DNA of 64,000 bases, from contig CM048839.1 of the NCBI GenBank assembly GCA_026545765.1, forward strand, positions 84,949,914-85,013,913. The letters run 5' to 3'. Position numbers and translations under genes: made by a program. How positions within the stretch are numbered: position 1 is the first letter of the stretch; every line of letters starts with the position of its first letter. Below the pieces are notes generated by a model, which had not been told where the DNA came from, ran no database searches, and was given only the letters and a program-made list of their open reading frames with translations. This stretch comes from Plantago major. Its lineage: Eukaryota; Streptophyta; Magnoliopsida; Lamiales; Plantaginaceae. This document shows positions 19,224 to 31,099 of the stretch, piece after piece.

Positions 19224-20974
19224 TGTTGGTCCAGATAACGGCAAAGTAAAAGACTAGAGGGGGGGGGGTGAATAGTCTTTTAAAACTTTTATCGATAAAA
19301 ACTATTTCTCAGATATCTGAATAGATATCTGATACTTAGAATCAGAGCGCGGAAGACTTAATAAAGATAAGTGCAGAAACAGTTAAAGTGTGTGTGTGTG
19401 TTGCTGAAATGTAAATACAGAACGGTAAATAACACAGCAAGTATAGTGGTATCTGGAGGTGGCGTAATCCTCCAACTAATCCACTTCGGTCTTCCAGAGA
19501 CCTAGAATTCACTAGATTAGATAATTGAGTTCTCCTTACAAAAATCCTATTCTAAGAATCCTTTAAACAAATGGTTCCCAACCAAATGTTCCCCCCTGAG
19601 TTGTTCCCCGGCTTTCATAGCCAAGTACTTCCTGTACTCAGAAACCTTTTGAGTTATTCCCTAGCTTCCCAAGCTAAGTACTTCCTATACTCAATAACCT
19701 TGGAGTTATTCCTTAGTTTCCCAAATCAAGTACTTCCTATACTCCGGTAACCTTGGAGTTATTCCCTGATTTTTCAAACTAAGTACTTCCTGTACTCCAC
19801 GCCAGTTATGGTGTTGGTTTTGGTTTGAGTTGTCAGATGAGCTTCTTTAATAACTTATTCAGTTATTCAGATAGCTCTGTGAATCAAGTATACTTAATAC
19901 ACTTTTTAATGTATGGTATCTTGTTCTTTTTACTGACCCAAGTCTTAGATAAATGTTTAAGAGAATGAATCTCAGATACTTGATCTTTCGTTTCAACTCT
20001 TTCACAGATAGCTTTGCTTGTTTAGGATCAGGACACTTAGAACTTCAGTGTTACTCAAGATCAAAAGCTTTGGTCGCAACAGAGAGCTTTGAGGATAAGT
20101 AAGTTGCTTGTAGAGAGTAAGATGTTCAGCGTTTTCAAAGTGTGTCGTGTGTCTCTTCAAGCAGTCTAAGTGTTGATATTTATAGATGAATTGGAGTGCC
20201 GTTTGAATAGTATCCGTTAGGCTCAAATTCAAACTATTGATATCTATGTATAGTACTGTAGCAGGCTTTGTCTTCTTCTTCAGAAGCTGTCGTTGCTTTT
20301 ATTCAGACATCTCTGTCCGTGCATTAAATGCATTGTACTATACTTTTTGTCCTGTAGTGCCAACGGAACTATGCTTTGTATGAGAGACTAGTATTATGTG
20401 ATTCTTTGCACGTCCTTATCTTCAATCTTCAGATACAACTATTTATTGAAACAACTTTGTTTGCAATATATATATTTCTTTTTCAGAAATGTGGTTAATG
20501 CTCAAGGTATCTGAGAATAGATATCTGTGGACACTTTCCTTGTTTTCAGATAGGCCTCTTATTTCTCAGATATCTCTTGTGACACAGTTTGTCTAAAACT
20601 ATTCGTGTCTTCAAGATATCTGGCTAAGATATCTGAAAAACAGTTTCAGTAATCTTGTACAGTTTCTTCAAGTCTTCAATGTCGTTAAGCTTGTTCTGCT
20701 TGGATGTCTTCTTCTTGGTCTTCTCTTCATAATAAAAATTACATTTTGAGACCTAACATCCTATACAAGATTAGCTAGACTATCATACTTGGTGAGTTTC
20801 CTCTTTTACAATGTTCAAGTGAACCAAGAATACTAATCACCTTTCTGAGACTAAGATAAATCATGATGTTGCTGATCAAAATCTAAACAGATATTTCTAA
20901 CAAAATATCTAACAAAATTCCTAACAAATTTCCCAAGAAATTTCCCAAGAAATTTCCCAACAAATTTTCCAACA
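19224..20974 (-). repeat. 3' LTR of SIRE B
   Basis: About 1750 bp. The plus strand starts TGTTGGTCCAGATAACGG and ends TTTTCCAACA. It contains a run of about 9-10 G, a set of about 52-58-bp tandem units (19600-19805), a minus-strand TATAAATA near 20175, many AGATATCT words and a 12-bp tandem repeat at its edge. Confidence 0.93.
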
Positions 20975-20990
20975 AATTTCCCCCTTTTTG
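20975..20990 (-). other. Polypurine tract of SIRE B
   Basis: The minus strand reads CAAAAAGGGGGAAATT directly against the 3' LTR. Matching tracts lie before the 3' LTRs of A (43191-43205) and C (51376-51390). Confidence 0.8.
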
Positions 20991-21361
20991 ATCAGTCAAC
21001 GATGACTATCTAACCTATTACAAATCTGGATGAGTGAACAATCCAACACTTAATCTTTTCTTAAGATCTTCAATTTATTTAATTAAGTGCAGAAAGTAAA
21101 CATCAACCAAATCACAAGGTGTGATCTTTGCTGACAAGTTATCTTTTATAGAATACTATCTGAGAGTAAGTTCTTCAGATAAGTTATAAAGAGATATTAC
21201 AGATAACTTCAATACATAGAACAAGTTTGGCTCAGTCAGAAAAAATACAAAAACTACATAGTAAATTAGGACAACAGGAGTAACCAAGCTCCAAGTAAAC
21301 ATCCTAATAAACTAGTCTTCAAGTCTTCAAACTCTTCAAGTCTTCAACAGTATTTTGTGGA
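20991..21361. other. SIRE B spacer between extra genes and polypurine tract
   Basis: AT-rich sequence of about 370 bp with no coding frame. The counterparts in A (42831-43190) and C (51002-51375) are clearly similar, so it is probably the 3' untranslated part of the accessory gene. Confidence 0.5.
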
Positions 21362-21955
21362 TCAGTCTGCAAATTTCCTATCTCCAAACCTTTTGATGTC
21401 ATCAGAATAATCATAGAGAAGTGTTCTGACGAGCATCTCAGTGTCTCTGGCAAATCCACAAACTTCTTTATAGGTTTTGGTAGGATTTTTCTTGTCAAAA
21501 TGTTTGACCCACAGATACTTTCCCCACTTCCAGGCATGCTCTATTCTGATATCTGAAAGTTTGAAGTATTCGTAGATAATCCTCAGATATCTGATGTCAC
21601 CCTTGTATTGATCTTCAGTTAGATAGAACGATTCATAGGGTTCTACAGCGAGTCTTGCTCTTGTGCCTGTTCCTGTGATATTCAGAATTCTGTGCACATC
21701 ATCTGGCTTTCCATATGGACATTCATCAGAGAGGTCCTTTCTCATTTCAGTTCTCTTGACAACTTCAAAATCCAACCAGGCTTTAATGTGATTGGTGTTG
21801 ATCAAGGTTGGCTTATCTTTTCTCCATGCCATAAGTTGTTTATGGATTGGTTCTGGAAATCTTGAATTTACCAATAGATGCTTAAGTTCCAGAATCCAAT
21901 AGCCATTTTTCTGATTGATGCACCTGTAGACAGAGGAATCATTGTCATTCTTCAC
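21362..21955 (-). CDS. SIRE B accessory gene, C-terminal globular block
   Basis: About 197 codons. Conserved words are RFPEPIHKQLMAWRKDKP, CPYGKPDDVHRI, GTGTRARLAVEPYESF, IRIEHAWKWGKYLWVKHF and TYKEVCGFARDTEMLVRTL. It is also found in A (42234-42827) and C (about 50400-51001). I do not recognise the family. It is compact and aromatic-rich, with no signal peptide or obvious membrane segment. It is the most constant part of the accessory region. Confidence 0.65.
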   Translation of the reverse strand: MKNDNDSSVYRCINQKNGYWILELKHLLVNSRFPEPIHKQLMAWRKDKPTLINTNHIKAWLDFEVVKRTEMRKDLSDECPYGKPDDVHRILNITGTGTRARLAVEPYESFYLTEDQYKGDIRYLRIIYEYFKLSDIRIEHAWKWGKYLWVKHFDKKNPTKTYKEVCGFARDTEMLVRTLLYDYSDDIKRFGDRKFAD

Positions 21956-24671
21956 ATACTCTATTTTGGCTTCTTCTGGCCTGAGTGGAAGTTGACTTTG
22001 TCTTTGTTCAACTCTCAGTCTGTTCCTTCTCTGTCTTGAATTCTCTTTGGGATTGTTGCTTGAAGAACCACCCTGGATAGACTTGGTATTTCCAGAGGAT
22101 GTTTTAGCTGCTAGGGGCTTTGCAGCTATGGGCTCAGTTAGGCTTTCAATTTTCCTTTTCCTGTGAAGAGGAGCTTCATCTTCATCAGTTTCCTCATCAT
22201 CATCAAGATTTAATCTTGTGAGAGTTTTACAGCCTTCTTCATTGCCCAGGGACTTGATTTGACCTTCTTCTTCTTCTTCTTCAAAAGATTCATCAATCCC
22301 TTTAACTTGTCTTCTCCTTGGAGCCTAGGTACTCCTTGGAGGTTTTTGTGCCATGGCCCTTGTTATCATTTTAGTTCCTTCAGTAGGTTTCTGGGAAGCA
22401 GCTACTATTTGCAAAGCAGCTTGGCTTGAGGAGGGTTCATTGATTCTGAGTGGTGGCTGGGAAGTTTTCATGTTTCTTCTTCCTTTCTGAGCCGCACCAG
22501 CTCCAGATTTCTTCTTGTTTTCTTCTCCTTCTTCCCATTTCCCCTGACTTTGAGGTCCAGATTTGTATATTCTTTCCCCCTTAGTCATTGTTGGCTGACT
22601 CCGTCTCATAAAGGAATCTGAGAGAGAGTTGAAGTGCCCTTGTAAATAATTATAGGCAGTGACCAACTTCTGAAGTTCGGCTTTGAGCTCCTGATTTTGC
22701 TTGATAAGTCCATTGTCCTTATCAGTGAGCTCTGCCAATGGGCCTAGGATGGCATCTGCTTTTCCAGCAGTGTAACTTGCCTCTTGGAAAGCTTTTTCAG
22801 CTAAAGACGCATCATCGTCCCTTATCATTCCCAGATCTTTCTGAGCAATGACTATGCTAGTTGTTCTCTGAGTGATGAGCTCAGTGAACTTTTTCATTTC
22901 AGAGGGTACGGAGGCAATTACTTCCTTCTTCTGTGAAGACATCTCCTTGTTTAGATGAGACAGTACTTGGTACCTGTTCATGTATTCATTGGAGTGGACA
23001 TTTGGCAGTTTGCTGAATATTGTAGGAGCAATCACCTTCCTTTTCAAGTGAGAAACCGCTAAATGTTCATTGCGGTGCTCTGCCAAAGTCTTGTCTTCTT
23101 CATCATCTGAGTAATCAGCCCAGTGATCTTCATCCTCTTGGACATTTTCATCAATTGTATCGAGTCCAGCAACCATCTCAGAGATTGGTTTCTTCCCTTT
23201 CTGGGAGGAGGATGGTACTTCTTTTGAAGACGATGCAGCCTTAGCATCATGCTTGACTTCAGATACTTCTTCAATATCAAGTTCTTTGGTGATATCTTGC
23301 ACAGCATCCCGTAGCTCTTTAACCTCAGAGTAAGCAATCATTTATTGTAAGTATTGATCTTGTAGTTGATCAAGCTTGTCTCTGGATTTAGCTATTTGAT
23401 CTTCCAGTTGAAGATGGAGCTGTTGTTCTTCTTCCAACAGTTGTCCGAAGGAGCAGATCTGGTTTGAGTGTTTAATATTTTCTGATTGGTTTCTCCAGAA
23501 AGCTCAACTACTTGTTCAGTAGTAACTGGGTGTTGGTTAGAAGATGGATGAGTAGATTTCTGAGGAGATGGAGACGGAGATTTCTGTGAAGTCTTCTCAG
23601 TGTGCTTTTCAGCAGCTGAGGCATCATTTCTTAGCGAAATTCCTCCGGTCCCTGGTGCAAGGGCATCATCATCATCCTTTTTGTCTGTGTCATCCTTTTG
23701 GTGATGGTCAGTGGGAGGTTCATCGAAGTCATTTTTCGTTTACCTCTTCCTCCTCATCATCTTCAGATACAAGATTGATCACTTCAGGTATAGTGATCTT
23801 CTGCCCATTAACCTCTTCTTGTTCAGAAGGTATAAATTGCAGAGTTTGGGGCAGGACTGGCTTAAATGCAATTTGTAATCTTGTCTGACCATCTGCCTGT
23901 TCAAAGGCTTGTATCAAACTGTGCGCCACTTCTCTGGAGAAATCCTTATGCAATAGAGTCGCAACTGTGTACTGTTCGATAGGGAACATTGCATGGATGT
24001 ATGTCTCCAAGTCAAGAGCTCGTGCTCGTCTGTTTGGTTGATCTGTGATTCTCAATATTTCAGAGAGATCAGAGCACCTTAACCTTTGCCATTTCTTGAA
24101 GCATTTAATGTGCTTTGGCAGGGTGTGAGCTTTGAAGAAGGGAAGTAGGTCCCTTATCTCAACATTGGGAGCCTGATCAGCACTTGTTTGAGCCTGAAAG
24201 AAAGAGTTTTGAGTGAGCTTCAAAACTTTTATAGATATCTGAGTAGAAGTGTAGTTTAGTTTCTGAGTTACCTGAGTAAGTACTTCAGGCTCAGAGACTT
24301 GTTCTACTGAGACAATTGGTGTCTCAGATATCTTGTTGTGAGGTGGAGACTTTGAAGTCTGGTTCTCAGCAACCTTTCTTTCTCGAACTTGAGAGGAATA
24401 CAAAACTTTAAGTGACAAGTCATATTTCTGAGAGGTCAATTACCTCCATGGGAGGCTCAGATACTTGTCTCTCAGAGACTTGTGCAATCTCTGGAATCTT
24501 TTCTTGTGATGAAGGCCTTGATGCCTCATCAATTTCCATAGGTGCAGGGGATGTTGCAACTCTGTCCCCTTGCACTTCTACTTCTGAGTGAGCCTGTGAG
24601 TAGAAAGTATTGAGTAATTTGAAGAAGTTTGAGATAACCCAAGGTGAAGAACTTTTATCACTGATTTTCAT
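21956..24671 (-). CDS. SIRE B accessory gene, middle coiled-coil and acidic blocks
   Basis: Several coding blocks lie here (main ones 22325-23341, 23729-24439 and 24420-24671). One has LPFFKAHTLPKHIKCFKKWQ and ALDLETYIHAMFPIEQY and looks globular. Others are acidic (EDDEEEEV), Ser/Gln-rich, or predicted coiled coil (NQELKAELQKLVTAYNYLQ). Intron-like spacers with GT and AG ends separate some of them. No known domain. Confidence 0.55.
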
Positions 24672-26400
24672 ATACCTTTATACTGGAAGGCTCAATAATT
24701 TGTTCTTCAGAAACCTTGTCGGTTTCTGGGTTTTCTTCTGGCATTTCTGCCTTATCTTCCTCTTTCTTAGTTGGAGCCTGTTAGAAACATTTATTTTAAT
24801 GATTAAGCACATAAACATATAACTGAAGAAGTGTTATCTTAAGAATCAATTACTACCTGTGGCACAGGCTTAGATATCTTAAGAGGCGAGGTTGAGGGAA
24901 CCTCCTTCTCAGTTTCTGAGGTAAGCTCTTCAGCTTCCTCTTGTTTTTGTGTTTCTAACTCAGCCTGTAACAAAGAAATTTTATGAGTAACAAGATGTAT
25001 AAGCATAAAAATTTTCACAAGATAAGAGTTAAACCGGTCAGCTACCTGAGTAATTTCAGGCTGATTGGTCTCTGGAACTTGTGACCTTCCTATACTTAGG
25101 TCTTCTTGTCCCAGTGCAGTTTCTTTGCTTGAAGTTTCTGGTACTTCACACCTTTCCTGAGTATGCAACTCAGTTGCCTCCCCTGGTTGATCATTCTGAG
25201 TAGATGTCTCAGTTTGATCCCTCTCAATGAGTTGGGGAACCTGCTCTTTTGGAGGATTTTCTTCAAAGATATCAGTATTGCCGTAATTCAAATGGAGTTC
25301 ATTTACCATTTCATCAACCACTTGTGGTCATTGTGGTTGTTTTGATTGTGGTTGTGGTCCGGAAGTAGAGGATTGATCAAGAGAATGTTCTTCCGTATTT
25401 TTAGATGTGGCATTTCCATCCGATTCCGCCAAAGACTAAAATACCACTCATCAGGGCTTTTTGAAGTTGTGCGTAAGAAACGTTCCCTGATGATGTGTTT
25501 GCACCAACAACCTTTGCTATAGGTTCAGCAACCTGTGGTGTAGGTTCTTCTTCAGATATCTTATCACCAGTTACTGTTACAGTAACCTTACCCCTCTTTG
25601 TTCTTTCTAGGACTTGAGAGATGACTAGTTCGTCATCTTCGTCGTCAGAGCTCTCATCAGCATTAGGAACCGATTGGTCCATTATTCCGGCGGTTTCTGC
25701 AGATAGGGCTCGGTGTTTTTCACCACTTTTGGCAGCATTTATGAGTTCATCAGCAAGGCTTTCTGTAATAGTCTTCACATTTCTGGAAGCACTTTCTCTT
25801 GCTGAGTCTACTTGTTCAGTAGTTGATAACTCTTTGCGGATTGATGATTTCATCCGCCTTTATCGACCATCGGAATGCCTGCAGATATCCGAGAATCGAC
25901 AACCTCTTTGGTGTGTCTGGCGATTTGCCAGACTTCTTTCTTGAAGTTCTGGACTTCTTAGTCGCAACCTTTTATTCAGATACCTTTTCAGACTTTCGCT
26001 TCTTAGAACCTTTCTGAGACCCAATAACCTTTTGCATCAAGTTTGTATACTCATATTTGTAGAGTAGGTTACTGGCTATTTCAAATTGCCTCCGAGCTCA
26101 ATGCCAAGATTTTCCAAAGAAGTAGCATATCTTCGCACCATAGCTCATCGTGGCCTTTCGCTCAGCTAGTCCTTTGGCAATCTTAGGCTCAAGCCTGAAT
26201 CTTCTTCACAAACTTCATGAAGGCGATTTTCCCAGCTTAAAAGGGTTTTCCGCCTTTTGTCTTGTTGATTCAAAGAAGAACATCATGAACCATCGTTTCG
26301 CTTATCCGTCAAGACCTCCTTGTAGAATGCAAGCCAAGACATCCCAAAGGAACCATCAGATGTCTGGTTCGGATGTCAGCAAGCTTGAACTCTGTGGGTG
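24672..26400 (-). other. SIRE B accessory gene, low-complexity blocks
   Basis: Short Glu/Ser/Thr/Gln-rich coding blocks (main ones 24839-25321 and 25401-25853) with words such as VSEPPMEV, VPETSSKET and NADESSDDEDDELVISQVLE. Short AT-rich spacers bounded by GT and AG lie between them. The same order is seen in A and C. Confidence 0.5.
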
Positions 26401-26919
26401 TATCTGATTTTTCAAGATCACACAGGTCACTGTATAGTTCTTTAACACCTTCAAGGAGTTCATCATCCTTGGTGTTTATTTCAAAATCCTTTCCAAGATT
26501 TTGAAACTCAAACAACTTGCAGAAAGTTGTTAAGTCCAGAAGGATTTCCCTTCCTTGGACTGAGGTTTTGACACTATTTCAAAGGTTTCGTAAACACAGG
26601 AAATAATCCTGGAGTTGTTGTAGAATTCCAACACATCGAGTGATGAAATTCCACTAGGTCGAGCAGATAGAAAGCCCTTGATTTGTGCCTTTTCAAGCAT
26701 GTCAAGAATTAGCTTTCTGTCGGCTTGCTTCTCTACTCCAGCCGTGAGGTATTCCTCAACCATGGCACCACCCCAAATCATTCTGTGATTTGAAGTCCAA
26801 TGGTCAGGATTAAAATCTCCTACCAGTCGGTTGTTCACAATAACCAACTCTGGTGCTTGCTTTTCAGCAGTACCAGTGGAGGATTGAGATTTCAGTGTGG
26901 TTGAACTTTTAGGAGCCAT
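26401..26919 (-). CDS. SIRE B accessory gene, N-terminal block
   Basis: Begins MAPKSSTTLKSQSSTG at 26919 on the minus strand and continues with APELVIVNNRLVGDFNPD, WGGAMVEEYLTAGVE and ARPSGISSLDVLEFYNNS. The same start occurs in A at 37197. The fold is unknown; it faintly resembles proteins annotated in plant genomes as putative plant transposon proteins, but I cannot confirm this. Confidence 0.6.
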
Positions 26920-27104
26920 CTCTTATATAGTGTAGGGATTTGAAATTGGTGTTTGAAAGAGATTTGATTCAGTAATTCTTTGCAGAAAAACTTAAACTTG
27001 ATTTGCAGAGATTGTAGAAGTTTTGCAGAGAATCAAGAGAAGGATTTGCTATTTTTGTGCAAGATGAGTTTTCGGATTAGGCAAAAGTGATTTCCTATGC
27101 CAAA

Positions 27105-27125
27105 ATCCTATATATATAGCAGTTG
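27105..27125 (-). promoter_or_regulatory. TATA box upstream of the SIRE B accessory gene
   Basis: CTATATATATAG about 190 bp upstream of the accessory ATG on the minus strand. Copy A has CTATATATATAG at about 36997-37008, the same distance from its ATG. Confidence 0.5.
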
Positions 27126-27616
27126 AATCCCAACAGACAAATACATACAAATTGATTTTGTGTGTAAGTATTTGTGATTTGCGAGTAGGCGTGAGCAAAA
27201 GCTAGTTCGGCATTAAATGCTTAGTGGGCCATGTCTGAATTTCAACAGTCCACTATTTTCTGTGAATTAATTTCCACCGTACAGATCAATCGCTTAATTT
27301 CATCAAGGGTCACCATTGCTTCTTCAGCAATGATCACAATCAACAAGTGTAATTGTGCCCATTTAATGAATTTTGGCTCATAGCTTTCTGAATCACGTTT
27401 TTGTATGACCAAGAACACTGTTTGCATCTGAATCTGTCTTATTCTTAGGATTTTTCCAAGTTTTTCATCAAGATAAAAAATAATGCGTGTTTCAAGAGAG
27501 CAGTTGACTGCATATATTTATACTATTCTCTTTTGTGTTCCCCGTTTATAGAGTGATTCAGATATCTGAGTTCCTATCTCAGAGATCTTAAGCTATCTTT
27601 CTGCTTTTTAGCCTTT
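27126..27616. other. SIRE B spacer between pol and accessory promoter
   Basis: No coding frame of note. It is similar to 36500-36990 of copy A on the opposite strand. Confidence 0.45.
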
Positions 27617-27722
27617 TTGACTTCTGGATACCCGTTCCAGATTTCTCTTTTCTCTTCTCTGGATACCCGTTCCAGATACCTCTTCTCTGGATGCCCGTTC
27701 CAGATACCTGAACTCTTTCAGT
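27617..27722. repeat. Hairpin tandem array after pol in SIRE B
   Basis: Three units of CTCTGGATACCCGTTCCAGA-type sequence about 30 bp apart. Each unit can fold as TCTGGA...TCCAGA. The counterpart in copy A is at 36357-36495. Confidence 0.65.
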
Positions 27723-27753
27723 TTATTGGTAGTTCCATTAGTCCAAGACTATG

Positions 27754-29658
27754 TCATAAGGAAAAGAATCTACTTTCTTGAAGTGGCTTAGTGAAGATAT
27801 CTGCAAGTTGGTCTTCAGTGCCAATCTTGAGTATCTCTATATTGCCCTTTTCAACATGGTCTCTGATGAAGTGATGTCTAACATCAATGTGCTTTGTTCT
27901 GGCATGAAATTTAGGATTCTGTGTAATCGCAATAGCACTTGTGTTGTCACAGAAAATGGGAGTTTTCTTCTTATCAAGTCCATAGTCTTTAAGTTGTTGT
28001 TGTATCCACAGAATTTGTGTTGCACAACAACCAGCAGCAATATATTCAGCCTCTGTGGTAGAAGTTTCAATTGAGTTTTGCTTCTTGCTAAACCATGAGA
28101 TAAGTCTAGTACCCAGAAACTGACAAGTTCCTGAGGTACTTTTCCTGTCAAGCAGTGATCCAGCATAATCAGCGTCTGAGTACCTAGCTAAACTCAATCC
28201 ACTTTCTTTAGGATACCACAATCCTACATCTATTGTACCCTTTACATACCTTAATATTTTCATAGCAATGTTGTAGTTTGTTTGCATTGGATTTGTCTGA
28301 AATCTAGCACACACTCCAACGGCGTATTGAATATCAGGTCTACTTGCAGTGAGGTAAAGTAGTGAACCTATCAATTTCCTATACTTATGTTCTTCAACAC
28401 TCTTATCTGATTCAGTATAGGTCATTTTGGTTCCAATGCTCATAGGTATCTTAGCATTCTTTTCAGAAGGCTTAAGATTAAATTTTGCGAGCATATCTTC
28501 TGCATACTTTGTTTGACTAATGAATATTCCATCATTGAGTTTCTTGACTTGCAATCCTAGAAAATAATTCATTTCTCCCATCATGCTCATCTCAAACTTG
28601 CTTTTCATGAGATTTGCAAAGTCATTACAAAGTTGCTTGTCCTTAGATCCAAATATGATGTCATCAACATATACTTGAACTAAGAGTAGTTTCCCGTCAT
28701 GATTTAAGGTAAATAAAGTTTTATCAACTTCACCTTTCTTGAAACCACTTTCCAGAAGGTACTTGGCCAAAGTGTCAAACCATGCTCTTGGAGCCTGTTT
28801 CAGTCCATACAGAGCTTTCTGTAGTTTATAGACCAGTCTACTTTCTGAGGAAACTTCAAAACCAGGTGGTTGTTCAACATAAACTTCTTCTGCAAGTTCA
28901 CCGTTCAAGAATGCACTCTTGACATCCATCTGATAAACTTTGAAATCTTTATGAGCTGCAAAGGCTAGAAAGAGTCTTATTGCATCCAATCTGGCAACTG
29001 GTGCATATGACTCGTCAAAATATAAGCCTTCAGTCTGGGTAAATCCCTTGGCAACCAATCTTGCTTTGTTTCTGGTTATTTCACCAGATTCATTCATCTT
29101 GTTTCTGAAAACCCATTTAGTTCCAATCACAGATATTCCTTCTATAAATGGAACTAGTTTCCAGACTTTGTTTCTCTCAAATTGATCCAACTCTTCTTGC
29201 ATTGCAGAGATCCAGTCTTGGTCTCCTAATGCTTCTTCTATATTTTTAGGTTCAATATTCGAGATGAAACATCCAAAGAGAGAATTAGCATTTTCAGCTA
29301 TTGCTCTCCTAGTCCTAACACCTTGATTAATTGGTCCAATTACATCCTTTCCAGGATGATCTTTGATCCATCTCATCATAGGTTTATTGCTAGTAGGATC
29401 AATATCCAAGTGATTTGAATGTGAATCACTAAGATTATGATTTGATACTTTTTCAGTATCTGAGACATCTGACATATGGGAAATGTCATGGATATCTGAC
29501 ACTTTTTCAGTGTTAGAGATATCTGGAACTTGCATTTCAGCAGTCTTATTTTCAGATACCTCTTCATGATGAAGGTTCTCAGTAACCTGTTCCATTTCTA
29601 GAAAACTCATAGGAAATTCCTCATCATGTCTGTGAGTCATCTTGTTGTTACTAGGCAT
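27754..29658 (-). CDS. SIRE B reverse transcriptase and RNase H
   Basis: A frame of 634 codons. A hydrophilic linker with [11 protein letters not shown] words leads to reverse transcriptase ([67 protein letters not shown]). RNase H then has [59 protein letters not shown] and ending [11 protein letters not shown]. This is a complete SIRE-type copia domain set. Confidence 0.95.
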   Translation of the reverse strand: MPSNNKMTHRHDEEFPMSFLEMEQVTENLHHEEVSENKTAEMQVPDISNTEKVSDIHDISHMSDVSDTEKVSNHNLSDSHSNHLDIDPTSNKPMMRWIKDHPGKDVIGPINQGVRTRRAIAENANSLFGCFISNIEPKNIEEALGDQDWISAMQEELDQFERNKVWKLVPFIEGISVIGTKWVFRNKMNESGEITRNKARLVAKGFTQTEGLYFDESYAPVARLDAIRLFLAFAAHKDFKVYQMDVKSAFLNGELAEEVYVEQPPGFEVSSESRLVYKLQKALYGLKQAPRAWFDTLAKYLLESGFKKGEVDKTLFTLNHDGKLLLVQVYVDDIIFGSKDKQLCNDFANLMKSKFEMSMMGEMNYFLGLQVKKLNDGIFISQTKYAEDMLAKFNLKPSEKNAKIPMSIGTKMTYTESDKSVEEHKYRKLIGSLLYLTASRPDIQYAVGVCARFQTNPMQTNYNIAMKILRYVKGTIDVGLWYPKESGLSLARYSDADYAGSLLDRKSTSGTCQFLGTRLISWFSKKQNSIETSTTEAEYIAAGCCATQILWIQQQLKDYGLDKKKTPIFCDNTSAIAITQNPKFHARTKHIDVRHHFIRDHVEKGNIEILKIGTEDQLADIFTKPLQESRFFSL

Positions 29659-29669
29659 TTCAAGCTTTT

Positions 29670-30703
29670 CTACTCAGAGACATCCTCACTTTCCATAATG
29701 ATGTTTCTCCTTTCTGAGGATTCTTCTTTAGAATCCCTCAGTAATAGTTCTTTGAACCTTTCTGAGAGTTCATCATTAGGAGGTGTTTTCTTATTTCCTT
29801 CATCGAATACAACATGAATTGATTCTTCAATTTTCTTTGTTCTTTTGTTGTAACCTCTGTAGGCTTTGCTATTTGTGGAATAACCAAGAAATACACTTTC
29901 ATCTGCCTTTGGTTGAAATGTTCTTAGATAATCTTTCCCATTGTTTAGAACAAAACATTTACAACCAAATACTCTCAGATGTTTGATATTAGGGGGTCTA
30001 CCAACCAAGATTTCATAGGGGGTCTTGTCATGCTGTTTGTTTATCAAACATCTGTTCTGAGTGTAGCAAGCTGTGTTTACAGCTTCAACCCAATAAATTT
30101 CACTTATTTCATTGTCAGCTAGCATTGTCCTTGCAGCTTCTTTACGGGTTCTGTTTTTCCTTTCCGCAACACCATTTTGTTGAGGTGTTCTTACAGAGGA
30201 AAGTTGGTGTTGTATACCTTTGTAGGTACAAAACTCCTTTATGTACTGGTTGACAAACTCAGTACCATGGTCTGTTCCGATTGCAGATACCTTGTCATTT
30301 TTCATGACTTCAAGCTTTTTCAGCAAGTTTGGTATCTCCACCCTGGCATCAGATTTGTGTTTCAGAAAGACAACCCAAGTGAATCTTGAGAAGTCATCTA
30401 CAACAACCAGACCATACTTCTTTCCTGCATAACTAGTTACAGATGATTCAAAAAGATCCATGTGTAATAGGTGCAGTGGTTTAACACTAGAGTGTCTGAT
30501 TTTGGACTTGAAAGAGATCTTAGATTGTTTCCCCATCTGACAAAGTGCAATGTATACCATCCTTTCTGAAAGATGTTCTGGGAAGGCCAACCACTAACTC
30601 TTTCTTGGCAAGTCTGTTCAGAGTCTTGAAGTTCAAGTGACTCATTCTTTTGTGCCATAACCAGTGCTCTTCTGTGTGACCAGATTGACTCAACATGAGA
30701 CAT
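29670..30703 (-). CDS. SIRE B integrase
   Basis: The integrase core has [49 protein letters not shown] and [15 protein letters not shown], supplying the D, D and E positions. The C-terminal copia segment has [19 protein letters not shown] and [20 protein letters not shown] pre-integrase zinc region lies at the upstream end. Confidence 0.92.
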
Positions 30704-30771
30704 TCTTCAGTTGTGACAGATGCCCAATCGGCAACATAAAGACTGCCTTTTCGCCGACCAACTAAAACTGT

Positions 30772-31086
30772 CTACTTTGACTCATTGTCAATTTCTTTGC
30801 AGTATTTAGCTTTGAATTTTATAGTAAAACCCTTGTCTGCAAACTGGCTCATGCTAAATAGATTATATTTCAAATATTTAACATGTAATACGTCAGTGAT
30901 TGTTAAAGTCCCCAATTTGATGTTGCCAAATCCCAGAGAGGGATTTAATTCTCCTCCAGCAAATTTGATATCTGGTCCTGTGTTGCAAGCTTTGTAATCG
31001 ACCAGATTTGCTTTGTCTCCTGTCATGTGCTTTCCGCATCCACTATCAAATAGCCATTGTGCTTTAGTCCAGGAGGCATTCTGCAC
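30772..31086 (-). CDS. SIRE B protease
   Basis: A block of about 104 codons with [18 protein letters not shown], the aspartic protease site of copia elements, then [19 protein letters not shown] and [13 protein letters not shown]. It would process the polyprotein. Confidence 0.85.
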   Translation of the reverse strand: MQNASWTKAQWLFDSGCGKHMTGDKANLVDYKACNTGPDIKFAGGELNPSLGFGNIKLGTLTITDVLHVKYLKYNLFSMSQFADKGFTIKFKAKYCKEIDNESK

Positions 31087-31099
31087 ACAACAGGAAACA

